DNA of 64,000 bases from Polaromonas glacialis (lineage in GTDB: Bacteria; Pseudomonadota; Gammaproteobacteria; Burkholderiales; Burkholderiaceae_C). Positions 44,519 through 53,509 of the stretch are shown in pieces (the stretch's first letter is position 1; every line of letters starts with the position of its first letter). The translations under genes and the position numbers were made by a program. The notes beneath the pieces are model-generated. The model was not told the origin of the DNA and did not search any database. It saw only the letters and a list, made by a program, of their open reading frames with translations. The stretch covers positions 124,001-188,000 of the forward strand of contig NZ_KL448325.1 in NCBI RefSeq assembly GCF_000709345.1, given 5' to 3'.

Positions 44519-45589
44519 TCACTTTTTCCGGGGACGCGACAGGCTCGGCTGCACCGCCTGGAGCCGGCCAGAACGCAACTCGACCACCGCCTGGGCCACC
44601 GCGCGCGCCACATTGCGTGCTTCTTCTTGCACCGCCGCATCCCGGTCCAGCGTTTCGTGACTGGTCGCATACGGCTCGTAGTAGCCGACGTAGCGACCTA
44701 ATCTCGCCTGTGCGCCGGCATCGATGAAACCCATCCAGTCGAGCCAGTCTGATAGCGCGCGGCGCGCGTCATCGACACCGGCCACGTCGCCATGAACTAC
44801 CAGCCCGTAGGTGCGCCCGGCCAGATGCTGGGGGTAATCCCAGCCGGCCATCTCGAGTTCTTTGGCCTTGCCCGCTTTTTTGCCGCAGGTCGAGGTGGGG
44901 TCGGCATTGCCACCATCAGCGCACACCAGGCGATCAATCATCAGTTTTAATGGACTCGGGCTCTGGTACCAGTACACAGGCGAGACGATGATCACGCCAT
45001 GGGCGGCAGCCCACCGTTCGTAAATCTCGGCCATCCAGTCATTGGTCTGGTTGAGCGCGTGGTTCGGGTAGCAGCTGCATGGCCAGTGGCACAAGGGCAT
45101 CGCGGTCGATACACAACCCTTGCAGGGGTGGATATGGCGGCTGTAGTCGGAAGTGAGCAAGCTCAGGTCCAGTACATCGACCTGGGTGTCGGCCTGTTCC
45201 AGCGTCTCGCGAGCGATTTGCAGCAAACGGAAGGTCTTGGACATCTCGCCCGGGCAGGTGCCGTCATTGCGCGCCGAGCCGCAGATCAGCAACACCCGGG
45301 ACGGGCTCTCGGGGTCGGCCCAGCGTTGTTGCGCGTCAACGATGCGCTGCTTCGTGGCAACCCACTCGGTTGACAAGTCGTAGTCCGGATCGGCATAACC
45401 CGGGCCTGCCTTCTGCGTGAAGGGGGCCTTGCGGCCTTCGGTGTAGGCGGCCCAGGCAATCTCTTCAAGCCGCGCAAGTGACTGATCTTCGGCACGGAAC
45501 GCCGGATCGATGAAGCCGGCACGAAACCGGACGCCGAACTCCGCACGCACGAGCGGGGCCGGTGCCTGGCCCTTGCGAATCTCAATCAT
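44519..45589 (-). CDS. Flavodoxin-like NAD(P)H-dependent FMN reductase family protein
   Basis: A protein of 356 residues. The first 95 residues are an unassigned extension; the flavodoxin-like core begins with SRVLLICGSARNDGTCPG (FMN phosphate loop), includes HIHPCKGCVSTAMPLCHWPCSCYP, a Cys-rich insert, and GVIIVSPVYWYQSPSPLKLMIDRLVC (isoalloxazine side), then GRTYGLVVHGDVAGVDDARRALSDWLDWMGF. It is probably a cytosolic flavin-dependent reductase of quinones or other acceptors. A GGAGG site lies upstream. It faces the same way as the flavodoxin/UbiA fusion 130 bases upstream, suggesting joint function in quinone or prenyl chemistry. Confidence 0.88.
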   Translation of the reverse strand: MIEIRKGQAPAPLVRAEFGVRFRAGFIDPAFRAEDQSLARLEEIAWAAYTEGRKAPFTQKAGPGYADPDYDLSTEWVATKQRIVDAQQRWADPESPSRVLLICGSARNDGTCPGEMSKTFRLLQIARETLEQADTQVDVLDLSLLTSDYSRHIHPCKGCVSTAMPLCHWPCSCYPNHALNQTNDWMAEIYERWAAAHGVIIVSPVYWYQSPSPLKLMIDRLVCADGGNADPTSTCGKKAGKAKELEMAGWDYPQHLAGRTYGLVVHGDVAGVDDARRALSDWLDWMGFIDAGAQARLGRYVGYYEPYATSHETLDRDAAVQEEARNVARAVAQAVVELRSGRLQAVQPSLSRPRKK

Positions 45590-45719
45590 GGCCGCCTCCG
45601 CAGGTCAATCGGGCAGGTGTGTATAGCAGCAAAGGCTTTCATGGGTGATTCCTTTTAGTTTGACAAGCGCTGAAGTGCGCTGGCGCGAGACGAAATTGCA
45701 TCGGTCCGATGCTGACATT

Positions 45720-47249
45720 TCACGCTCCCGGCCCGCGCATGAGCGCAATCAGCGGTGGGACGCAGAACCAGAGCATGAAGGTGAGTGCCAGCACGATGGC
45801 GCCGTCGATGCGCTCGGGCATCTCGCGGGCCGTTAACCGGCGCAGGCGCAGCCATAGCCACGCGCCATGGACGGCGCCGCCGGCGGCGCTCCAGCCAAGC
45901 AGCGATGCCATATCCGGTCGCGCCAGCGACAGCAGCGCCGCGAGGGCCGGTGCGGCGACGGTCGCCGCCATCGCCAGACGCGCGGTGCTGCGTTTGCCGA
46001 GGATCACCACGAGCGTGCGCTTGGCCGCAGCCTGGTCGGCCGCGCGGTCGGGGCAGCCGGCCAGCAGGATCGAAGGCAAAATCGACACGCCCAGTGGCAG
46101 CGCCAGCAGCCACGGCATGTCGTCGCTCCAGCCGCCGCCCTGCACCACGTAGCCGGCCATGATGGCGCCGGCGCTGTGGGTAAGCGCCACATCGAGTTCA
46201 CCGAATCCGCGGTGCGAAAGCTTTAGCGGCGGGACGGTGTAGCTGAGCGCGAGCGCGGCGAACACGGTATACAGCACGACGATCGCCATGGCCGAGGCTG
46301 CTGGAGCGGCCGCGAGCAAGGCGATCAGCGCCGCCCCTGCGGCCAGGAGCGACAGGCCGATGCCCTTGCGCATCGCCGAGCGTTCGAGCCGGCCATCCAC
46401 CAGCACGCGCGAGCCGCCGGTAAACGGGCCGGCATTGCGGTTGCGCCGGTCGCTGTCGAAATCGAACCAGTCGTTAAGAAAGACGGTGGCCGCTTCGAGT
46501 AGAAACAGGGTGAGATAGCCGAGCAGGTAGGGTGTCATGGACATCGGTTTGCCCGCGCCGGCGGCGAGTGCGCCAACGGTATAGACGATCCACGTCATCG
46601 GGTAGAACTGCAGGCGAAGCGCTGCGAGCCATGCGAAGAGCCTTTGCGCGCGGCGCTTCGCTGGAGAGAGGGCGCCGTGCACCAGGCGCGAACCGCTGGT
46701 CCGCGCACGGTCCAGCCAGCGGCGGCGTTGCTCTGGACTGGAGGTGACGACCGGACCGAAGGTCTCGATACGCGCAGTGCGCAGGCCGCAATAGCCGAGC
46801 GTGGCACGCGCCAGCGCCTGGCATCCCGGCGCTCGATAGACGAGCCAGTAGACAAGGGGCGGCGTATCCATTGTCGTGATCAGGTCAGCCGTGCGGCCAG
46901 CGAGCAACTTGTCCCATTTGTCGGGTGCGACATGACGAAAGGCGAAGCCCGGCGTCATGACGCGGTCGAGAAAGCCCTTGAGCCGGGCTGGGAAGGTGCC
47001 CCACCAAGTTGGGTAGATGAACACCAGGTGCTCCGCCCAAGCGATGTCGTGCTGGGCGCGCACGAGGTCCGGCTCCAGCGGCTGCAGTTCGGGCGAGACC
47101 GTGTGGACATCCGGATCGAACCTCATCTCACTCAGGATCAACTCACGGCACTGCGCGCCTGCTTGCCGCGCGCCCTCGGCGTAAGCATCGAAGAGTGCAC
47201 CGCACAGGCTGTCGCGGCGAGGATGGGCGAGGATCAAGAGGCAGCGCAT
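45720..47249 (-). CDS. Fusion of flavodoxin-like quinone reductase and UbiA-type prenyltransferase
   Basis: A protein of 509 residues with two domains in one uninterrupted frame. Residues 1-190 match the MdaB/NQO-type NAD(P)H oxidoreductase fold (MRCLLILAHPRRDSLCGALF, HLVFIYPTWWGTFPARLKGFLDRVMTPGFAF). Residues 205-509 are a multi-spanning UbiA family domain with the first Asp-rich motif NDWFDFDSD at 259-267 and the second, PDRAADQAAAKRT, near 395. UbiA enzymes attach prenyl chains to aromatic acceptors in the membrane. A reductase tethered to a prenyltransferase could prepare a quinone or hydroquinone acceptor. The function is inferred; which quinone or aromatic ring is unknown. Confidence 0.9.
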   Translation of the reverse strand: MRCLLILAHPRRDSLCGALFDAYAEGARQAGAQCRELILSEMRFDPDVHTVSPELQPLEPDLVRAQHDIAWAEHLVFIYPTWWGTFPARLKGFLDRVMTPGFAFRHVAPDKWDKLLAGRTADLITTMDTPPLVYWLVYRAPGCQALARATLGYCGLRTARIETFGPVVTSSPEQRRRWLDRARTSGSRLVHGALSPAKRRAQRLFAWLAALRLQFYPMTWIVYTVGALAAGAGKPMSMTPYLLGYLTLFLLEAATVFLNDWFDFDSDRRNRNAGPFTGGSRVLVDGRLERSAMRKGIGLSLLAAGAALIALLAAAPAASAMAIVVLYTVFAALALSYTVPPLKLSHRGFGELDVALTHSAGAIMAGYVVQGGGWSDDMPWLLALPLGVSILPSILLAGCPDRAADQAAAKRTLVVILGKRSTARLAMAATVAAPALAALLSLARPDMASLLGWSAAGGAVHGAWLWLRLRRLTAREMPERIDGAIVLALTFMLWFCVPPLIALMRGPGA

Positions 47250-47321
47250 AGGTTATTAGCGTCGAAGTCGGTGCCGCTGACGATACGCGCAATCCACCGC
47301 TTCGCAGAGTGTGAATACCCG

Positions 47322-47480
47322 TTACAGCCGCCCCATCAACAGCATCACGACAATGACGATGACCACCAGCCCAAGCACGCCGCTGGGTCCGTAGCCCCAG
47401 CTACTGCTATGCGGCCAGGTAGGAAAGGCACCGATCAGCAGCAGGATCAGCACGATCAACAGTATGGTTCCCAGACTCAT
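47322..47480 (-). CDS. DUF3309 small membrane protein
   Basis: A protein of 52 residues, MSLGTILLIVLILLLIGAFP, then TWPHSSSWGYGPSGVLGLVVI and IVVMLLMGRL. The pattern of two hydrophobic helices around PxWPxSxxWGYxPSG is the DUF3309 signature, found widely in Proteobacteria, often near stress genes; the role is unknown. It is 73 bases upstream of the fusion gene and too short to be found by simple length cut-offs. Confidence 0.88.
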   Translation of the reverse strand: MSLGTILLIVLILLLIGAFPTWPHSSSWGYGPSGVLGLVVIVIVVMLLMGRL

Positions 47481-47687
47481 GGCTCTTCCTTCGCGTTGTG
47501 ATTACCTGGATTAAGTTCGCCGCCGCTGAAGCACGGGATATCACGGTGACGCCATCGCCAGATTTGCCGGTTGCGCCTTGGCAGCCCTCGTTGCCTTGAG
47601 CGCTCGCGCCCTGCGAACTTGCGGGTCCCGGCACAGCGACTGACGTGCGCGCCAGTCGCTGTGCCATCCATTCATTTCTCCTTGTAC
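47481..47687. other. Short intergenic stretch
   Basis: About 200 bases between DUF3309 and the glycine-zipper gene with no convincing coding frame on either strand. Confidence 0.4.
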
Positions 47688-47912
47688 TTACTTCTTGTCT
47701 TTACCGACCTCGCTGCCAATGATCCCGCCGACCGCTGCGCCGCCCACAGTTCCGACGCCGCTTCCGCCCGACAGCACGGAACCCGTAACGGCGCCGACCC
47801 CAGCACCGATCGCGGTGTCCTTCTGACGCGTCGTCATGCCGCTACAAGCCATCAAGCCGAGCAGCAGTGTTGCAGACACCACACCTAAAGCAAATTTTTT
47901 CAGCGTTTTCAT
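47688..47912 (-). CDS. Glycine-zipper 2TM lipoprotein
   Basis: A protein of 74 residues. The N-terminus MKTLKKFALGVVSATLLLGLMAC is a lipoprotein signal with a LMAC lipobox; the rest, DTAIGAGVGAVTGSVLSGGSG then VGGAAVGGIIGSEVGKDKK, is a glycine-zipper hairpin like those of osmotically induced or SlyB/YmgG-like envelope proteins. The ATG at 47912 is preferred to one six codons earlier because it gives a normal signal peptide. It is probably an envelope-stress lipoprotein. Confidence 0.9.
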   Translation of the reverse strand: MKTLKKFALGVVSATLLLGLMACSGMTTRQKDTAIGAGVGAVTGSVLSGGSGVGTVGGAAVGGIIGSEVGKDKK

Positions 47913-47990
47913 GACAATACCTCTTTCCATAAAGTCAGTAAAAAACTCACGCCTGACAAGCCAGTGATGGTCAAGGGCGCATGCTTCGGG

Positions 47991-49136
47991 CTATGCTGAT
48001 TTGCCCGGCTTGAGCACCACCTTGGTCCAGCCCGTTTTTCGTTTGTCAAAATTCTCATACGCCTCGGGCGCCTGCTCGAGCGGCAGTTCATGCGAAACAA
48101 TCCACGAGGGCTTGACCTTGTCCTTTTCGATCAACCGGCTCAGCAGACGGTTGTAGGCTTTGACGTTAGCTTGCCCCGTCCCCATCCTCTGGCCCTTGAT
48201 CCAAAACTGCCCGAAGTCAAAAGCCATCTGTCCACGCTTTTGGAGCTTCTCCTTGGACCCGGGATCCTCTGGCACGAAGACACCGACCACGCCGATGCCC
48301 CCCGTCGCCTTGACCGTGGCCACCAGGTTGTTCATGGTGAGGTTGGGGACTTCCTCACTGTGCATGTTGCAGCACTGGTAACCCACGCATTCGCAGCCGC
48401 AGTCAGCGCCTTTTCCTCCCGTCAGCTCCATGATGCGCTCCACCCCGTCGCCCTCGGTGTCGTCAATCGCAATGGCGCCCAGCTTTTCAGCAAGCTTCAA
48501 GCGGTCCTTATGCATGTCTACCACCATGACCATGCTCGCGCCCTTGAGCGTTGCAGAACTGGCTGCCATCAAGCCGACGGGCCCCGCGCCATAGATCACG
48601 ACACTATCCCCAGGTTTCACGCCAGCCAGCTCGGTCGCATGGTAGCCCGTAGGAAAGATGTCCGAGAGCATCACATAGTCGTTTTCCTTTTCCTCCGAGC
48701 CACGCGGCAGCACCAGGCAATTGAAGTCGCCGTAAGGCACCCGCAAATACTCGGCCTGTCCACCGCTGTAGGGTCCCATGCCGGCAAAGCCGTAGGCCGC
48801 GCCAGCAGTACCGGGATTGGCGGTGAGGCAGAAACCGGTCAAGCCCTTCTCGCAGTTTTCACAAAAGCCGCAGCCGATGTTAAATGGCAGGCAGACGCGA
48901 TCGCCGACCTTGACCCGATCGACGGCAGATCCCACCTCAATGACTTCCCCCATGTTTTCATGGCCCAGGATGCGGCCGGGCTCCATGCTGGTTCGCCCTT
49001 CGTACATATGCAGGTCAGATCCGCAGATATTGGCACTCGATATCTTCACCAGCACGTCAGTGGTGCGCTCGATCTTTGCATCCGGCACTTCCCTGACCTG
49101 CACGTCTCGCGGGCCGTTGTAGACAAGTGCTTTCAT
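47991..49136 (-). CDS. Zinc alcohol dehydrogenase, glutathione-independent formaldehyde dehydrogenase-like
   Basis: A protein of 381 residues of the medium-chain dehydrogenase family. Zinc-site residues appear in NICGSDLHMYEGRT and GRILGHENMGEV; the structural zinc loop is CGFCENCEKGLTGFC; the NAD site is VVIYGAGPVGLMAASSATLKGA. The long insert (GKGADCGCECVGYQCCNMHSEEVPNLTMNNLVATVKATGGIGVVGVF) is typical of the FdhA group, which oxidises formaldehyde or related aldehydes without glutathione. ATGA at 49133-49136 couples it to the hemerythrin gene, suggesting a stress or detoxification role. Confidence 0.93.
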   Translation of the reverse strand: MKALVYNGPRDVQVREVPDAKIERTTDVLVKISSANICGSDLHMYEGRTSMEPGRILGHENMGEVIEVGSAVDRVKVGDRVCLPFNIGCGFCENCEKGLTGFCLTANPGTAGAAYGFAGMGPYSGGQAEYLRVPYGDFNCLVLPRGSEEKENDYVMLSDIFPTGYHATELAGVKPGDSVVIYGAGPVGLMAASSATLKGASMVMVVDMHKDRLKLAEKLGAIAIDDTEGDGVERIMELTGGKGADCGCECVGYQCCNMHSEEVPNLTMNNLVATVKATGGIGVVGVFVPEDPGSKEKLQKRGQMAFDFGQFWIKGQRMGTGQANVKAYNRLLSRLIEKDKVKPSWIVSHELPLEQAPEAYENFDKRKTGWTKVVLKPGKSA

Positions 49137-49639
49137 GCCGCTTCCCTCTTCTTCCTTGGTGAAGCAGCCGGCTTTGCCTCAGCTTGTAGTTGCTTTTTTC
49201 GAGCGAATAGTTCCGGAACCATACCTCGCAGGTCCAGCGGGGCGTTTCGCGCCTGCAGGAATATCTGCTCGCGCTCATTGAGAACATGGTGATCGATGAG
49301 GGTTCCAAGTGCCTTCACCATAGCGTCATACCCTTCGTCGCTGGCATCCATGGCCTGGATTTTCGCGATCATTTGCTTGGCTTCGTTGTGCTCTTCAAGT
49401 GCGTCGTCCATCAACGCGTCATCGCCGATCGCCTCGCGCACCTGGGGATAGAAAATCTCCTCCTCAATCTGCGCGTGGACCGTCAACTCCTGGCAGATGC
49501 GTTGGGCGATGGGCTGCTTTTGATCGGCCGGCGCATTGTCTTCGCACAACGCGTTGAAGTTGATGAAAAGTTTTTTGACGGCTTTGTGGTCTGCGTCGAG
49601 CAGATCCACCGCGTCTTCATAAGCCACGGTTTCGGTCAT
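49133..49639 (-). CDS. Hemerythrin HHE-domain protein
   Basis: A protein of 168 residues with a four-helix hemerythrin-like core: DLLDADHKAVKKLFINFN (His), ELTVHAQIEEEIFYPQVREA (His and Glu), DALEEHNEAKQMIAKI (Glu-His) and LIDHHVLNEREQIF (His-His, Glu), enough ligands for a di-iron centre. The Lys/Ala-rich tail is probably disordered. It overlaps the downstream dehydrogenase by four bases. Such proteins sense or bind oxygen, NO or iron; the exact role is unknown. Confidence 0.92.
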   Translation of the reverse strand: MTETVAYEDAVDLLDADHKAVKKLFINFNALCEDNAPADQKQPIAQRICQELTVHAQIEEEIFYPQVREAIGDDALMDDALEEHNEAKQMIAKIQAMDASDEGYDAMVKALGTLIDHHVLNEREQIFLQARNAPLDLRGMVPELFARKKQLQAEAKPAASPRKKREAA

Positions 49640-49925
49640 AAGGTAGGTTCCAAAAGGTGAATACCGACCCGAAGCGGATCGGAGTCCTTCGCACTTTGGC
49701 CCAAAAACTCGTGCGGGCCTGTGGAAAAGGCTGCCGCGGGAGTGTAGGAATTCGCCACGTCAAGGCAGTGCCTCTCGCACTGAAGTACGAGAAGAATGGA
49801 GCCATCTTTTGTGACTATTCAGCCGTCAGCGAAAGACTGCCTGATCACAATATGCAATCTATTGATTTTTTGACAGTTGGCACTGAAGCGTGTTTTGATC
49901 GCTTTACTAAAGGGAACCTCAAATC
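49640..49925. other. Divergent intergenic region
   Basis: About 285 bases between the hemerythrin (leftward) and thioredoxin-like (rightward) genes, AT-rich toward the right end. An open frame at 49657-49929 overlaps the next start and has no recognisable similarity, so no gene is called. Promoters in both directions are expected here. Confidence 0.5.
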
Positions 49926-50288
49926 ATGACATCTGCTCTTAGCTATGCCAGCGATCCGCCATCACGCGAGGCGATCGATGCCTTGCCTGGGGTTGCACTG
50001 CTGGAGTTCGGCACCGATTGGTGCGGCTTTTGCCTTGCCAGCGCGCCCATCATCGCAAAGGCCCTGGCCGCCCATCCCGCAGTCAGGCACCTCAAGGTGG
50101 AGGACGGCCGCGGCCGGGCGCTGGGCCGATCATTCGGGGTCAAGCTGTGGCCGACCCTGATCTTCCTGGACGATGGAAAAGAAGTGGCCCGACTGGTCCG
50201 GCCAACGGATGGACAAGCTGTGACGCACGCGCTCGCGGCCATCGATCCTGGCGCGCGAGGCTTAGCGAAGCCGGGTACTGTTGGCTAA
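49926..50288 (+). CDS. Thioredoxin-family protein
   Basis: A protein of 120 residues with the thioredoxin fold: VALLEFGTDWCGFCLASAPI (WCGFC active site near residue 38), VEDGRGRALGRSFGVKLWPTLIFLDDGKEVARLVRP with the cis-Pro in LWPTLIF. It should be a cytoplasmic thiol-disulfide reductase or electron donor. It faces away from the hemerythrin-formaldehyde dehydrogenase pair. The end of the TniA/TniB/TniQ transposon begins about 10 bases after its stop. A truncated, about 90% identical copy is at 32952-33121. Confidence 0.93.
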   Translation: MTSALSYASDPPSREAIDALPGVALLEFGTDWCGFCLASAPIIAKALAAHPAVRHLKVEDGRGRALGRSFGVKLWPTLIFLDDGKEVARLVRPTDGQAVTHALAAIDPGARGLAKPGTVG

Positions 50289-50450
50289 CAACGTTCACAC
50301 AACTAAATTTGGCCCTTAAATTAGGGTCAATAAGGCGCAAAAAACACCCATAGCGACAATTTCAGCCGACCAAATTGCAAGCAATTCTGGCCCTTGCTGG
50401 CAGTTTCAAGTAAATTTGACCCTTGATGGCGTTCTGAACTGGAGCGTGCA

Positions 50451-52475
50451 ATGGCAAAACGGCAGCGAATTGGTGGCCGGTCCACGGGCAGGGATTTCCC
50501 CTTGTTGCAGCCTTTTGATCCAGCGCAGTGGCTCCATGTCGACGCGGCGGCCTTGCCAAAAGACCGGCGTGAACAGTTCCTCAAACGCAAGCGCGCTATC
50601 GAGCTGTATGCCGATGGTGCAACCGATGCCATGCTGCGTGAGGAAACCGGGCTCAAACGGCGCAACGTTTACCGGCTCATTGCCGACAGGTGCATGCAGC
50701 AGGCCGACGATGGGACGGTGCTGGGCTGGCGCGGCGCGCTGCCATTCTTTCGAATCAAGGCCTACACGCGATACGTTGCGCCGAAGGTCGACCCGTGGGG
50801 AGACGGCGCGGTTGGCGCGCTTCAGTGGCTATTTTCTTCTCCCGATGGGCACCAGCTCGAAGCAAAGTTTCGACAGCAAATTCTCGGCAAAACACGCGCC
50901 CTGGCAGCGCCACGGCAGCCCAGACAGAGCTTGTTTCACTGGTTCATCGAAGAGCTGCGCCGTCTGGGCTACGAGCAACGCGGCGAGTGGCCATTCAACG
51001 TCGAGCGCATGGGATACGTCACGATCTGCGGTTTTATTGACAAAGTCCTGTCCGAGAACCCCCAGCGCCAACGCGAAATCCTCGGTGGCATCGATGCCGT
51101 GCGCAAGGCCAGGGCGGGCGATGGCGCCGAGCGCCCGCGCCTGCAGGCGTTCGAGCGGGTCGAATGCGATGCGCACAAGCTCGACAGCCGCATGGTCGTG
51201 ATGGTGCCCTCGCCGCACGGCGGCCAAGAGGCCCGCAAAATTCACCGGCTCTGGGTCGTGGTGCTCATTGAAGTGGCCTCGCGCGCGGTGCTGGGCTACC
51301 ACCTGAGCCTGGGCCGGGAATGCTCGGCCGAAGATGTGCTGCGCGCCGTCAAGCGCGCGCTCACGCCATGGTGCCCGCGCGAGCTCCAGTTCAGCGCCAA
51401 CGCCTACGTCCCGGGCGCCGGCCTGCCGTCCGGGCGCTCGCCGCGCTACCTGGGCGCGTGCTGGAATGAGTTCAGCGTCGATGGGGCGCTGGCCAACATC
51501 TGCGCCCGCGTCGAGCGGCCCTTGACGGATGTGGTCGGCGCGCGCATCCTCAAACCGCAAGATCCCCACAGTTACTCCAGCCGACGCAGCCTGGACGACA
51601 GGCCCTTTATCGAGTCGCTCTTCCGGCACCTGGCCGAGGGCGGCTTTCACCGGCTCTCGACGAGCACGGGCAGCGCACCGAAAGACAAGCAGGGCCGCGA
51701 CCCGGATGCCGCTGCCCAGGCAAGCGGCTTTCAGCTCGAATATGCCGAGGAACTGCTCGACACGCTCGTGGCCAACTACAACGCGATCCCGCACAGCGGC
51801 CTGGGCTACCGCAGCCCGCTTGAGCAGCTCGACTTTCTGACATCCAGCGCCTCCACCACGATCCGCACGGCAGACCCGGGCGAAGTGCAGCGGATGGTGG
51901 GCATTCGCAAGCTGTGCACGCTGCTGGGCGGCGCCCACACGGGGCGGCGGCCGCACTTCAATTTTGCCAACGCCCGGTACTCGGCCGAGTGGCTGTGCCT
52001 GCGCACCGACCTGATCGGCAAAAGCCTGTGGCTCCATATCGAAAATGAGGACGACGCCCGCTATGCGAGCGTATCGACGACGCAGGGCTTCTATCTCGGC
52101 GCGGTGCGCGCCGCGCCGCCCTGGCACCAGACGCCGCACACCCTGTACATGCGCCAGGCAATTCGTGCCCTGCAAAAGCGGCGCCTGCTGCACCTGTCGG
52201 GCAGCTGCGATGCCGTCGAGGAGCTGGTGCGCTACGCCGAGTCTTGCGCGGACAAAAAGCTCCCTCCCCACCCCGCCTACCTGCAAGCCAGGCGCGTGCT
52301 GCAAAGCCATGCCGAGTCGCTGGCGGGCCAGTCCATGGTGGCGCTGGCCAAGGTCGCCGCATTCCCTGCGGCGGCAACGCCGGCCCCTGGCAGGATTGAG
52401 CCGCCAGCGCCCGCACCCGATCCGCCCGAGCCAGCCGTCGTGCTGCCGCCAATGCGAATGGCCCAGCAATGGTGA
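50451..52475 (+). CDS. tniA: TniA-type (Mu/TnsB-like) DDE transposase
   Basis: A protein of 674 residues. N-terminal HTH domains (ELYADGATDAMLREETGLKRRNVYRLI), then the RNase-H-like core with AFERVECDAHKLDSRMV (first Asp), WVVVLIEVASRAVLGYHLSLG, NEFSVDGALANI (likely second Asp) and RRSLDDRPFIESLFRHL (Glu), followed by NYNAIPHSGLGYRSPLEQL and a C-terminal barrel and Pro-rich tail that would contact TniB. The middle catalytic motif is SVDGALAN rather than the usual TDNG, a divergence shared with some heteromeric-type systems. Its stop overlaps the tniB start. Confidence 0.9.
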   Translation: MAKRQRIGGRSTGRDFPLLQPFDPAQWLHVDAAALPKDRREQFLKRKRAIELYADGATDAMLREETGLKRRNVYRLIADRCMQQADDGTVLGWRGALPFFRIKAYTRYVAPKVDPWGDGAVGALQWLFSSPDGHQLEAKFRQQILGKTRALAAPRQPRQSLFHWFIEELRRLGYEQRGEWPFNVERMGYVTICGFIDKVLSENPQRQREILGGIDAVRKARAGDGAERPRLQAFERVECDAHKLDSRMVVMVPSPHGGQEARKIHRLWVVVLIEVASRAVLGYHLSLGRECSAEDVLRAVKRALTPWCPRELQFSANAYVPGAGLPSGRSPRYLGACWNEFSVDGALANICARVERPLTDVVGARILKPQDPHSYSSRRSLDDRPFIESLFRHLAEGGFHRLSTSTGSAPKDKQGRDPDAAAQASGFQLEYAEELLDTLVANYNAIPHSGLGYRSPLEQLDFLTSSASTTIRTADPGEVQRMVGIRKLCTLLGGAHTGRRPHFNFANARYSAEWLCLRTDLIGKSLWLHIENEDDARYASVSTTQGFYLGAVRAAPPWHQTPHTLYMRQAIRALQKRRLLHLSGSCDAVEELVRYAESCADKKLPPHPAYLQARRVLQSHAESLAGQSMVALAKVAAFPAAATPAPGRIEPPAPAPDPPEPAVVLPPMRMAQQW

Positions 52476-53503
52476 CGCACGACGCCACGGCGGCGCCCTT
52501 GGCACCGCTCCTGATCCCGCCCCACATCGCACGCGACCACCCGATCGTGACGCGCGACTATTCGCTGTTCACGCTGGCCATCCACGAGATGGCCCAAAGC
52601 ATCGCCGGCTGGCTCGACGACCAGGCGGACGGCGCGACGATCTTTGGCCCCTCGCGCTTTGGCAAGTCGAGCGCCGTTGACCATTGGCTGCAAAAACTGC
52701 TGTCCGAGCGCCATGGCGGCTACGTGCCCATGGTGGTCTGGAGCCATATCGACTCGGGCGGCGCGCAGTCGGTCGGCCGGTTCTACGCGAACTTGCTCGA
52801 TGCCAGCGCGCACCCGCTGGCCAAGGCCGTGCGCAGCCCGCTGGACCGCCAGCACATGCTGGTCGAGCGGTGGATGGCGATGGCGGCGCAAGGCGGCGGG
52901 CGCTTTGTGGTGCTGGTCATCGACGAGGCGCAGTCGATGACCCAGCGCGAGTGGATCTGGCTGGTCGAGCTGCACAGCACGCTGCAAAAGCAGCGCATCC
53001 GCCTGTGCGTGTTCTCGGTGGCGTCGCTGCAGTTCTTCGACGAGCCCATCGGCATGGCCCTGTCCGGCGGCGCGCATGTCGCGGCGCGTTTCATGCTGGT
53101 GGCCAGGGCGTTTCATGGCGTGCGCAGCGTCCAGGAACTGGCCTATGTGATGGCCGGTTATGACAGCGGAACGGCGTGGCCTTCGGGCTCGGGCGTGTCG
53201 TTCACCGCCGGCCTGGCAGCCCAGGCGTGGGCCGAGGGTTTCAGGATGGAAAGCCAGGCGCCGGCGCTGATGAAAGCCATGACCGAGGAGCTCCCGCCAC
53301 GCTACGCCGGACCGACCGACTTTCCGATGAAGACCGTGGTCCAGGCGTGCCGGCACGTGCTGCTGCGGGTGGCCGGCGGCGCCGACTGGCGCGACGCGGC
53401 GTCGCCCGAGTCGTGGCAACGCATCGTGGCCGAGAGCGGCCACAAGGCGTTGATGGGCATTGTCTCGGCAGCAGCGCCCAAGCTGTGCCAGGCGCCGGGG
53501 TGA
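52469..53503 (+). CDS. tniB: TniB-type transposition ATPase
   Basis: A protein of 344 residues. Walker A is ATIFGPSRFGKSSAVDHW near residue 65, Walker B is FVVLVIDEAQSMTQREWIWL near residue 150, and HSTLQKQRIRLCVFSVAS follows as the sensor-1 region. It overlaps tniA by seven bases and precedes tniQ by six. The C-terminal part (PTDFPMKTVVQACRHVLLRVAGG) is divergent from the short TniB at 33240-34151, so this is a different lineage of element. Confidence 0.92.
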   Translation: MVTHDATAAPLAPLLIPPHIARDHPIVTRDYSLFTLAIHEMAQSIAGWLDDQADGATIFGPSRFGKSSAVDHWLQKLLSERHGGYVPMVVWSHIDSGGAQSVGRFYANLLDASAHPLAKAVRSPLDRQHMLVERWMAMAAQGGGRFVVLVIDEAQSMTQREWIWLVELHSTLQKQRIRLCVFSVASLQFFDEPIGMALSGGAHVAARFMLVARAFHGVRSVQELAYVMAGYDSGTAWPSGSGVSFTAGLAAQAWAEGFRMESQAPALMKAMTEELPPRYAGPTDFPMKTVVQACRHVLLRVAGGADWRDAASPESWQRIVAESGHKALMGIVSAAAPKLCQAPG

Positions 53504-53509
53504 TGCGCC

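Noticed and set aside
49657..49929. 90-codon plus-strand frame before the thioredoxin-like gene
   Set aside because: No recognisable pattern and it overlaps the next start; the region is better read as a divergent promoter zone.
50829..52532. Long minus-strand open frame over tniA (567 codons)
   Set aside because: Antisense shadow of the transposase; composition is Arg/Gly/Ala/Gln-rich with no domain.
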